Source of the DNA: an uncultured Methanobrevibacter sp.
GTDB lineage: Archaea > Methanobacteriota > Methanobacteria > Methanobacteriales > Methanobacteriaceae
Direction of reading: 5' to 3'
DNA length: 22,218 bases
Assembly: GCF_937881195.1 (NCBI RefSeq)
Contig: NZ_CALGFC010000064.1
Coordinates: forward strand, 1 to 22,218
Translations under genes and position numbers: made by a program
Notes under the pieces: generated by a model
The model's database searches: none
What the model was told of the DNA's origin: nothing
What the model saw: only the letters and a program-made list of their open reading frames with translations
Shown: in pieces, positions 15,139-22,218 of the stretch
How positions within the stretch are numbered: the first letter of the stretch is position 1
How the letters are laid out: every line of letters starts with the position of its first letter

Positions 15139-15690
15139 TTATCCAATAGTAATTCCATTTGAACTTGTGCTTCCAGAATAATCAGTACTTGTCTGATTAA
15201 AGAATTTTAATATAGATATTATCTTTAAAGTACTTAAATCAACTACAATTCCATTATCCGTACTATTTGCTTTTGCAGTAGCTTTAATAATATAATCTGG
15301 AGTTCCAGATAATACAATTTGTTGAGATGTAGTGTTTGGTGAAGAATATGCTAATGCAGTAATATTTACTGATATTTGACCTTCACTAGATTTTGAGTAT
15401 GTTGTAAAATTAAGGCTTTCTAAATCTATACCATCAACCTTTGCAAGACTCGTTAAATTTTCACTCACATCAACCTTGTTTGTAACATTTATCTTTTCTG
15501 GATCTTTAATAACAATACTATTGATATTTTCAGAGCTGAATAATTCTGCAATAGTGTTTATTTGCAAGTCAATAAGTCCTTTCACATCTGGAGGTTCTGA
15601 AGTTATAATAGTGTATGAACTAAGCAGACCTGCTTCAAAAAATCCTATAAAAAGTATTAAGATAAGTATTATTTTAAGTGCTTTTGGCAT
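15139..15690 (-). CDS. Secreted or membrane-anchored protein of unknown function
   Basis: A protein of 183 residues with a basic start (MPKALK) and one hydrophobic segment (residues 5 to about 24), either a signal peptide or an N-terminal anchor. The outer part is Ser-, Thr- and Asn-rich and has seven N-glycosylation sequons (NVT, NLT, NFT, NIT, NTT, NST, NQT), no cysteine and predicted beta structure. GGTGAT at 15694-15699 lies three bases before this ATG, so an upstream in-frame TTG at 15702 is rejected as start. It lies just upstream of cbiH on the same strand, 64 bases away, and may share its transcript. I do not recognise a family; it is probably a cell-surface protein. Confidence 0.75.
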   Translation of the reverse strand: MPKALKIILILILFIGFFEAGLLSSYTIITSEPPDVKGLIDLQINTIAELFSSENINSIVIKDPEKINVTNKVDVSENLTSLAKVDGIDLESLNFTTYSKSSEGQISVNITALAYSSPNTTSQQIVLSGTPDYIIKATAKANSTDNGIVVDLSTLKIISILKFFNQTSTDYSGSTSSNGITIG

Positions 15691-15702
15691 ATAATCACCC
15701 AA

Positions 15703-16576
15703 ATATTTATATTAGCATATTTTAAATATTTTTATTATCTAAAATAATATAATTTAATTTTTGTATTTAATTAGAAGTTTAGATTAGTATAACTTTTCAC
15801 GAAAATATTTTATCATGGCTCATAAAAATCTAAAATTTATAAGAATGTAGAATAAAATATATAATAAATAATTTAAAATACATATTTAATTTTATAATAT
15901 ATTAAAAATATATAATAAAAAATTTCAATCATAATTTATTATTTAATTATAATTTAAAACATAATTATCAATATTAATAAATATTTTTTAAATTTATTAA
16001 TAATTCTATTTATTAATTGTTATATATACTACAATAAATTTGTTTATTTAGTTTAATAAAATTAACTATTTTGGATTTTTATTTAAACTTCTATTCGGAT
16101 TTATTTTTTATATATATTAAAATTTAATTTTTATAAGATTCAATTTTATAAGATTCAATTTTATAAGATTCAATTTTAATTATTATTAAATTATATTAAT
16201 TGTTTATAATTAAATACTAACATCTATTTTTATATCTTCAATCATGATTCAATATTTTGCATAAATTTTTTTTATTTAATAATTTTACCACAATATTAAA
16301 TTATTAAATATTTTTAATATATGTTGCAAAATGATTAAATAAAAAATATAGAACTTTAAATAGTTATATAATTACTAAACAAATGATATAAATAAAATAT
16401 AATAGCAAGAAAAAACAAACTTATAGTAGAAATTTATTTGATATAAATTAATTTGATTCATTATAAAATGTGATATAATTTACAAACACAAAAATTTATA
16501 AAAATAAAATCTTATAAAAATAAAATTTAGGTATAAAAATTATAGAAATAAAAAGAATAAAATACTAAAGATCCAA
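15703..16576. other. Long divergent intergenic region, no gene seen
   Basis: About 870 bases between the leftward surface-protein gene and the rightward DP1 gene. It is very AT-rich and has no convincing frame, RNA gene or origin box. It contains the 15-base tandem repeat at 16131. The last 100 bases before DP1 are A-rich with ATAAAAATAAAAT repeats. Promoters of both genes are expected, but none is distinct. Confidence 0.55.
16131..16178. repeat. Tandem repeat, three perfect 15-bp copies
   Basis: TTATAAGATTCAATT is repeated exactly at 16131, 16146 and 16161. It lies in the long region upstream of DP1, about 400 bases before its start. No function is known. Confidence 0.93.
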
Positions 16577-18469
16577 ATGACAACAGAAATTCTTTTCAAA
16601 TTTGCTAAAAAAAATATAAATCTGTCTCCTGAAGCCTATTATTTAATATGTGGTTTGGAAGATCCTTTAGATTTTTCTTCATCTTTAATTGTCAAATTAA
16701 AAAGTCAGGAATATTCTAAAAAAGATTTAATTTCTTTAAATTCAGAAGTCGTGGAAGAGTTTATTAAAACATTAGGCTTAAAATTACCTAACCAAGATAA
16801 AAATTCCAATAATCAAATTCCTAAATTTCAAAAAACTTTGATTAATGAAGAAGATAAACCTGATATTAATTTAAATAAAAAAGATCTTAAGGATTCAAAT
16901 ACCAAATCTAACCCTTTAAAAAATAATTCAAAATCTTTTGAACCAAATATTGATTCATCAACATCAAATTCTCCTTCTTTTGGTATTAGCCCTGGATTTT
17001 CAGAATCTGAATCTCCAGAATTTAAATCTTCTGTAGGCGAATTTTCTATAAATGATATATCTTCCAATGATTCATCTAATGATACTTTTAATGATTATGT
17101 AGATGATTCTTCTAATGGTTTTTCTAATGATTCTTCTATATCTAACCCTATGGGGACTGATTTTCCTGAAATTAATAGTCTAAATGAAGAACAAAATAAT
17201 CAAAAAATTGAATTTATACCTTCTGAATGTTCAAGAAATGTCATTCCATCTAATTTAAATTATGATTATAAAGTAATTCAAGATACTAGCAAGAAGTCTT
17301 ATACTAGTGGAGAAATTGATAATTTAATAACTTATTTTAAAAACAGGTATTCTAAAATATCAAATATCTTGTCTAAAAGACCTGAACTAAAAACTTATCA
17401 GAAGATTTCTGATTTAGAAGAAAAAGCTACAGATTTATGTCTAATTGTAATGGTTAAAGAGATAAGAAGCACAAAAAACGGACATAAAATAATAACTTTT
17501 GATGATGATACTGGGGAAATCAGTGTTCTTTTCCACAAAGATAATCATGAACTATTTAGAGAGTCAGATAAACTTGTTAAAGATGAAGTAATTGGCCTTT
17601 TAGCTGAGAAAAAAGGAGATTTAGCCATTGCAAATAAAATTGTGCAACCTGGTGTTCCAAGAATTGCAAATAAATCCATGAATTTTTCAGCTGTGTTCAC
17701 TTCTGATGTACATATAGGTAGTTTAACATTCCTTGAAGATGCTTTTGTAAGATTCACAAAATGGCTAAATGGTGATTATGGAACTGATGAACAAAAGGCT
17801 ATTGGTGAAGATGTTAAATATATGATAGTTGCTGGAGATATAGTGGATGGTATTGGTGTTTATCCTAATCAAGACAAGGAATTAGCTATTAAAGATATAT
17901 CAAACCAATATGAAGAGGCAGCAAGGCTTCTTGGAGATGTAAGAAGCGATATAAAAATAATAATAGCTCCAGGTAATCACGATGCTTCTAGAGTTGCTGA
18001 ACCCCAACCTGCAATACCTGAAAAATATGCAAAACCTCTTTATGAATTGAACAATGTAGAATTTGTAAGTAATCCCGCAATTGTTAGTCTTGATGGATGG
18101 AATACCCTAATTTATCATGGTCGTGGTTTTGATGACATAGCTATTACTGTAAAAGGATTTTCGCATGAGCGAAACGATCTTATAATGGAAGAATTGTTAA
18201 ATAAACGTCATCTAGCACCAATTTATGGTGAAAGAACTCCTTTAGCATCAGAACTTGAGGATTATCTTGTAATTGACAATGTTCCAGATATTTTCCATAC
18301 AGGGCATGTTCATATTAATACATATAAAAACTATAATGGAATTCATATGATTAATTCTGGGACTTTTCAGACTCAAACAGAATTTCAAAAAGTTCATAAT
18401 ATTCTTCCAACTTGTGCAGAGGTTCCAATTCTCCATAGAGGTGTTTACAAAAAATTAAAATTTATTTGA
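16577..18469 (+). CDS. polB: DNA polymerase D small subunit (DP1), 3'-5' exonuclease
   Basis: Small subunit of the euryarchaeal replicative polymerase D; carries the proofreading exonuclease. The 630 residues comprise a short N-terminal helical domain (1 to about 72), a low-complexity linker rich in Ser, Asn, Asp and Pro (about 73-215), an OB-fold region (about 285-357) and a calcineurin-like phosphoesterase domain. Metal-binding motifs are intact: SDVHIG at 376-381, GDIVDG at 420-425, GNHD at 466-469 and GHVH at 576-579. The ATG lacks a clear ribosome binding site, but the N-terminus MTTEILFKFAKKNINLSPEA fits a natural start. The large subunit DP2 is not in the window. The aldolase follows 173 bases downstream on the same strand. 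Confidence 0.95.
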   Translation: MTTEILFKFAKKNINLSPEAYYLICGLEDPLDFSSSLIVKLKSQEYSKKDLISLNSEVVEEFIKTLGLKLPNQDKNSNNQIPKFQKTLINEEDKPDINLNKKDLKDSNTKSNPLKNNSKSFEPNIDSSTSNSPSFGISPGFSESESPEFKSSVGEFSINDISSNDSSNDTFNDYVDDSSNGFSNDSSISNPMGTDFPEINSLNEEQNNQKIEFIPSECSRNVIPSNLNYDYKVIQDTSKKSYTSGEIDNLITYFKNRYSKISNILSKRPELKTYQKISDLEEKATDLCLIVMVKEIRSTKNGHKIITFDDDTGEISVLFHKDNHELFRESDKLVKDEVIGLLAEKKGDLAIANKIVQPGVPRIANKSMNFSAVFTSDVHIGSLTFLEDAFVRFTKWLNGDYGTDEQKAIGEDVKYMIVAGDIVDGIGVYPNQDKELAIKDISNQYEEAARLLGDVRSDIKIIIAPGNHDASRVAEPQPAIPEKYAKPLYELNNVEFVSNPAIVSLDGWNTLIYHGRGFDDIAITVKGFSHERNDLIMEELLNKRHLAPIYGERTPLASELEDYLVIDNVPDIFHTGHVHINTYKNYNGIHMINSGTFQTQTEFQKVHNILPTCAEVPILHRGVYKKLKFI

Positions 18470-18642
18470 TTATTGATTTTATTAATTAAATTTATTTATA
18501 TTAATTAAACTTATTTTATCAACTAAAGCTAATTTTATTAATAATATTATAATTAGGTTAATATATTAATAGAATTATTAAGTTAAGATAATACTATATT
18601 AGATACTACTATATTAAGCTATTAAATGATTTAAGTGATGAT
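18470..18642. other. Short intergenic region between DP1 and the aldolase
   Basis: 173 AT-rich bases with short direct repeats (ATACTATATTA-like near 18590-18615). No terminator is distinct. GTGAT at 18635-18639 serves the aldolase start. Confidence 0.4.
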
Positions 18643-19236
18643 ATGAGTGATAAAAAGGATAATATTAAAAGTGTTGTCGATGTTTCAAAATACCTTTTTG
18701 AGCGTAAATTAGTTTCTGGCAAAGCTGGAAATGTTAGTGCTAGGTTTAATGATGAAGGCATTGATGTAATAGCAATGACTCCTACTATGAAATCACTAGG
18801 TAGTCTAAAAGAAGAAGAAATAATATTAGTCGATATTGATGGAAATAATTTAACTAAAGGGACTCCTTCTTCTGAAATATACTTACATTTAGCTATTTAT
18901 AAAGAGAAAAAAGATATTGGTGGAATAGTGCATACTCATTCACCATTTGCAACTGGTTTTGCATTTTCTGATAAAAGAATAAAAAGATTAGAAGGTTTTG
19001 GAAAAATAGTTTCTCCATATTTAGCTGAAATTGAATATGAAACGCCAGGAAGTGATGAATTAGCTATCAAATCTGCAGAAGCACTTAAAGATGAGGATGT
19101 TTTGATTTTAAAAAATCATGGTGTTATTGCAACAGGAGAAAATATTCAAGAAGCTTGTTCTTTAGCGGAATTTGTTGAAGATATCGCTAAAACTCAATTT
19201 ATTTCCCACACTCTTAATTTATCTGATTCTTTTTAG
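18643..19236 (+). CDS. fucA: Class II aldolase, L-fuculose-1-phosphate aldolase-like
   Basis: Zinc-dependent aldolase of the AraD/FucA family. In methanogens the homologue is reported to cleave fuculose-1-phosphate to lactaldehyde, a source of the lactate part of coenzyme F420; transferring that role here is an inference. The 197-residue protein has GKAGNVSARF at 26-35 (phosphate loop), TPSSEIYLH at 74-82 with the catalytic-position glutamate E78, the zinc ligands HTH at 97-99 and the third zinc histidine in KNHG at 157-160. GTGAT lies three bases before the ATG. The gene may be co-transcribed with DP1. It is slightly shorter than bacterial FucA but has all key residues. Another aldol substrate cannot be excluded. 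Confidence 0.87.
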   Translation: MSDKKDNIKSVVDVSKYLFERKLVSGKAGNVSARFNDEGIDVIAMTPTMKSLGSLKEEEIILVDIDGNNLTKGTPSSEIYLHLAIYKEKKDIGGIVHTHSPFATGFAFSDKRIKRLEGFGKIVSPYLAEIEYETPGSDELAIKSAEALKDEDVLILKNHGVIATGENIQEACSLAEFVEDIAKTQFISHTLNLSDSF

Positions 19237-19597
19237 TTTTAATTCATAAATTCAGGATTTAAATAGATTTTATAAAATATATAAAATACCAACTAAATTT
19301 TATAAAATATATTAAAATTAATAGCAAAATAATTTCTATATAGAAGAAAATAAAAAATAATAAAATAAGCATCAAATGAAAATTACAATTTAGTTTATAT
19401 AAATTTATTTAAATTTATTTTTTTAAATATATTTATTCTCTTAATATATTCAAATTGGCTTATATAATCAGCATTAATAAATATTTAATGATATTATTAA
19501 ATAGCTTTATAATTAATTTTTTTATAATTAAATAATTTAATTAGGAAAATTTTATAATTATATTTATTTATAAAATATTAAAAAAGTAGTAATTGTT
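19237..19597. other. Convergent intergenic region, no gene seen
   Basis: About 360 AT-rich bases between the aldolase and the UPF0147 gene, which point at each other. A repeated AATTTTATAAAATATAT-type motif occurs near 19266-19315. T-runs such as TTTTTTTAAAT near 19420 could end transcription. No RNA gene was seen. Confidence 0.5.
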
Positions 19598-19855
19598 TTA
19601 ATTTGTTTTAATTGATTCTAATTTGCTTAAAACTTCCCATATAAGAGTTCTAGCATGTATTGGTATATTAGGGTCGTTACTAATTTCATCTAATATTAAA
19701 ATAACTGCACTTGCTCTTACAGTTTCATCTTCCTCATCATTGTTAAGAAGTGTATTAGATTCATCAGCAGCTCTTCTAATATTACGAGGAACACTAGGAT
19801 TCTCCATTATATGCTTTAAAATTTCAGAAACTTCACCAAAAATATCGTTACTCAT
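19598..19855 (-). CDS. UPF0147 family protein
   Basis: A small, acidic, all-helical archaeal protein of 85 residues. The central stretch NPSVPRNIRRAADESNTLL, then a DEEDETVRASAVILILDEISNDPNIPIHARTLIW segment, is the UPF0147 pattern of two similar half-repeats, each holding N-P/D-P-x-I/V-P. The start is the ATG preceded by GGAGGAT with a five-base gap; a longer frame from TTG at 19876 would overlap that binding site and is rejected. Function is unknown, although the family is widely conserved in archaea. It stands alone between convergent and divergent gaps. Confidence 0.9.
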   Translation of the reverse strand: MSNDIFGEVSEILKHIMENPSVPRNIRRAADESNTLLNNDEEDETVRASAVILILDEISNDPNIPIHARTLIWEVLSKLESIKTN

Positions 19856-20744
19856 AAATAATCCTCCAAAAATCAAAATAGATAATAACTAAAGATTTAA
19901 CATTTAATAATTAATACAAATTAATATTCATGAAATTAATTAAATAGAATTCGAAATATAAAAATGAAAACATCTATAATATTGAATAAATTAAATAATA
20001 ATCAGTATGTTAATTGTAAATAAGATAAATATTAAAAATTTTAATAAGTTAAAATATATTAGAATATAAGTATTTTTATTATAGTATTTTTTTATTAGTA
20101 TTTTTTATTTTAAAAATTTTATTTTCAAAAATTACTATACATTTATTATATAGAATTAAGTTATTTAAAAACTTTTGTATTTTTTATTAATTTTTAGATT
20201 TGTTTATAATTTTTTTTAAAATGAATATAAATACAAATATTTATTTACTATTAAAACAAATTAAATAATATAAACTTACAAATAAGTATTACTAATATTA
20301 AATAAATTTTTATATGATTATTACAAATAATTTATTAATATAAATTAAGTTTTTATATAAATTTTTATATAGTAACAATTATTAATCAATTCTATAAATA
20401 ATTATTGATACTTAATTTGAGTTTAAGTTTATTTAATATAATTAAAATACTTTCTAATACTTTTGATGCTTTATTATACTTTTCAATGCTTTCTTAAGTT
20501 TATTATTTAATATTTAGTATATTTTATTAATTTTATCTTTAGTAACATAGATATTTAATTTTAAGGATAATATAGTAAAATTATATATTAATAGATAATA
20601 TAAATTAGGTAGCATAATTATAGTATAATCTAAATTAAGGAGTATATTAAGAGATATATGAATTATAGAATATTTTATTATCAATTAATTTACTTATAAT
20701 ATAATATTAAAATCATGAATTTAAGAGTTAATAGGAGGATTTAA
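19856..20744. other. Long divergent intergenic region, no gene seen
   Basis: Nearly 890 AT-rich bases between UPF0147 and the DUF35 gene. No RNA gene, origin box or convincing frame is present. The only G-containing landmarks are AAGGAG near 20637-20642 and the GGAGGAT of DUF35 at 20734. Promoters for both flanking genes are expected. Confidence 0.55.
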
Positions 20745-21143
20745 ATGTCTGATATTGTAAGAAGCTGGCGTCATATTCAACAGAGGTATAATCTTATTGG
20801 ATCAAAGTGTACTAATTGTGATGGAGTTTACTTCCCTCCACGTGTAATTTGTCCAAAATGTAGAAGAAAAGGTAATATTGAAAATGTTCAATTTAGTGGA
20901 AAAGGTAAAATTCATAGTTTTTCAATAGTTGAAACTCCAACTAGTGATTTTAAGACTATTTCACCATATGCTGTAGCTATAATTGATTTAGATGAGGGTG
21001 CAAGACTCACATCTCAGCTTGTAGATTGTGATCTTAATGAAATAGAGATTGGAGATCCCGTTGAAATGGTGTTTAGAAAAATTAGGGAAGATGGGGAAGA
21101 CGGAGTAATCTCTTATGGATTCAAATTTAAACCAGTCAAATGA
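20745..21143 (+). CDS. DUF35 OB-fold / zinc-ribbon protein
   Basis: A 132-residue protein with an N-terminal helix (SDIVRSWRHIQQRYNLIG), a rubredoxin-like zinc ribbon with C22-x2-C25 and C36-x2-C39, and a C-terminal OB fold (GKGKIHSFSIVE through the end). In archaea this family bridges acetoacetyl-CoA thiolase and HMG-CoA synthase in one complex and channels intermediates of the mevalonate pathway that makes lipid isoprenoids. Those partner genes are not adjacent here, so the partnership is inferred from the family. GGAGGAT with a four-base gap gives a firm start. The 3' end overlaps the next gene by 29 bases in another frame. Confidence 0.9.
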   Translation: MSDIVRSWRHIQQRYNLIGSKCTNCDGVYFPPRVICPKCRRKGNIENVQFSGKGKIHSFSIVETPTSDFKTISPYAVAIIDLDEGARLTSQLVDCDLNEIEIGDPVEMVFRKIREDGEDGVISYGFKFKPVK

Positions 21144-22146
21144 CTCTAATGTCAATACAAATTATGAAAACTTGAATGCTTCAAATAATTCACTTTCAGA
21201 AGATTTTGGTGTATTACTTATTAGTCATGGAAGTAGTTTGCCTTTTGCAGAAGAAACTTTTAAAGATATACTTAATAAGTATGTAGAGTTAACTGGCCAT
21301 AATGCGGAAGTCGGATATATGAAAGTTGCTAAACCTTCTATTTCTGAGGCAATTGATAATTTAATAAATAAAAATAATAGCATTAAAAGGATTATAGCAA
21401 TGCCTGTATTTCTGGCTCCAGGTATTCATACTAATATTGATATACCAATAATGCTAGGGCTTGAACCTAAAGAAGCGGATCCAAGATGTCCAGATGGAAA
21501 TTATCCTGATGATCATTATTTAATGGAATCTAAAGCTGTTAATTTTTCTGGTGAAATTGATTTAATTAATTGTATTGGTCCAGATTCACAGATTATTGAT
21601 ATAATAAATAAAAAGATTGAATTAGCTGTATCTATGTCTGATAATGATATAGGTCGGGATAAAACTGGTGTTTTGCTTGTAAGTCATGGTAGTAGGCTCA
21701 ACTATAATCGTGAATTTATAACAGATATCTATAATCAATACAAATCTCAAACTGATTATTCTGTTTCTCAAGGATTCATGGAGCTATGTGAACCTACAAT
21801 AGCACAATCAGTAAATGAAATGCTTGAGAATAAAGATTTAGATAGATTAATAGTTGTTCCGGTATTTTTAGCCCCTGGAGTTCATACAAAACGAGATATT
21901 CCTACTATTTTGGGAATTTTCGATGATGAAGATAGTATTAATAATAATTCTTCTAATAGTAATTCTAATGAAGTAACTCACTCTCATGATCATATTCATG
22001 ACCATTCTCATGATCACAATCATTCTCATGATCATGCTCATGGTGGTAATATCGACTTTGATGGTGAAATATTATATACAGAACCGTTAGGTGCAGATGA
22101 TATTATAATTAAAATTCTTAAAGATAGAATTGAAAGAAATATATAA
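21115..22146 (+). CDS. cbiX: Two-domain sirohydrochlorin chelatase CbiX/CfbA with His-rich loop
   Basis: Inserts cobalt into sirohydrochlorin for corrinoids; the archaeal homologue CfbA inserts nickel for coenzyme F430, and one enzyme may do both. The 343-residue protein contains two CbiX domains in tandem (about 31-170 and 184-343), whereas most archaeal forms are single domains of about 120-145 residues that pair as dimers. Each half keeps both active-site histidines: ISHGSS (H38) with APGIHT (H105), and VSHGSR (H191) with APGVHT (H258). A loop at 289-311 has alternating His and Asp (HSHDHIHDHSHDHNH). The N-terminal 28 residues are low complexity. The start overlaps DUF35 by 29 bases; GGAG about nine bases before the ATG is a fair binding site. 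No later Met precedes the first domain. Confidence 0.9.
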   Translation: MDSNLNQSNDSNVNTNYENLNASNNSLSEDFGVLLISHGSSLPFAEETFKDILNKYVELTGHNAEVGYMKVAKPSISEAIDNLINKNNSIKRIIAMPVFLAPGIHTNIDIPIMLGLEPKEADPRCPDGNYPDDHYLMESKAVNFSGEIDLINCIGPDSQIIDIINKKIELAVSMSDNDIGRDKTGVLLVSHGSRLNYNREFITDIYNQYKSQTDYSVSQGFMELCEPTIAQSVNEMLENKDLDRLIVVPVFLAPGVHTKRDIPTILGIFDDEDSINNNSSNSNSNEVTHSHDHIHDHSHDHNHSHDHAHGGNIDFDGEILYTEPLGADDIIIKILKDRIERNI

Positions 22147-22163
22147 TTACTTTCATTCTGATC

Positions 22164-22218
22164 TTCTTATTATTTCTTATTATTTCTTATTATTTCTTAT
22201 TATTTCTTATTATTTCTT
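22164..22218. repeat. Tandem repeat, 10-bp period, at right window edge
   Basis: About five and a half copies of TATTTCTTAT run to the end of the window and probably continue. On the plus strand the array is T-rich and follows the cbiX stop by about 20 bases, so it may help end that transcript. Confidence 0.92.

Noticed and set aside
15703..16576. Hidden tRNA or small RNA gene
   Set aside because: tRNA genes would stand out as GC-rich islands with a GGTTCRAATCC-type arm; none is present here or in the other long gaps.
20658..20699. 13-codon leader peptide upstream of DUF35
   Set aside because: The AAGGAG motif is about 15 bases away from the ATG, too far, and the codons show no regulatory pattern.

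Overview
The window reads as chromosomal DNA from a very AT-rich member of the Methanobacteriales, closest in character to Methanobrevibacter (Methanosphaera is the main alternative). The evidence is an archaeal gene set (Orc1/Cdc6, the small subunit of the D-family DNA polymerase, UPF0147, a DUF35 zinc-ribbon protein, pilin-like proteins starting near a KG motif), anaerobic cobalt-early corrinoid genes, and ribosome binding sites matching an archaeal 16S tail (GGTGAT or GGAGGAT placed 3 to 5 bases before the start). Intergenic DNA is extremely AT-rich and full of short tandem repeats. No rRNA, tRNA, CRISPR array, transposase or phage gene was seen.

Layout. Left arm (1-4121): a tRNA adenine-N1 methyltransferase, aspartate carbamoyltransferase (pyrB), the corrinoid membrane enzyme CbiB on the minus strand, and a small conserved protein of unknown function. 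Centre (4122-6667): about 2.5 kb with no convincing gene, very AT-rich, carrying at least eight copies of an origin recognition box with the full form TTACACTTGAAATARACGTC. It ends at orc1/cdc6 (6668-7819). This is almost certainly the replication origin. cdc6 is followed 33 bases later by cbiG. Right arm: a minus-strand block from 15690 down to 9152 encodes a secreted sequon-rich protein, CbiH fused to a cysteine-rich domain, a PhoU/RCK_C regulator, a duplicated MgtE-type transporter and two overlapping pilin-like genes. Beyond 16.5 kb lie the DP1 subunit of polymerase D, a class II aldolase (FucA-like), UPF0147, a DUF35 protein and a two-domain CbiX chelatase with a histidine-rich loop.

How the genes fit together. 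Replication is represented by the origin, its initiator and DP1. Corrinoid synthesis is represented by cbiB, cbiG, cbiH and cbiX, scattered across both arms and both strands rather than in one operon; CbiX may also serve coenzyme F430. The FucA-like aldolase fits lactaldehyde supply for coenzyme F420, and DUF35 fits the thiolase/HMG-CoA synthase complex of the mevalonate pathway. The PhoU/RCK_C protein next to the MgtE-like protein suggests a regulated cation transport pair.

The most notable observations are the arrangement of origin boxes, including inverted boxes around an AT-rich core and exact core copies outside the origin (two inside genes); the duplicated CbiX with its His-rich loop; the cysteine-rich pilin-like pair; and a pyrB start that may use ATT. 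Both window ends fall inside tandem repeats, which suggests assembly limits rather than biological ends. I found no clearly new multi-gene system. The pilin-like pair is the best candidate for undescribed biology.
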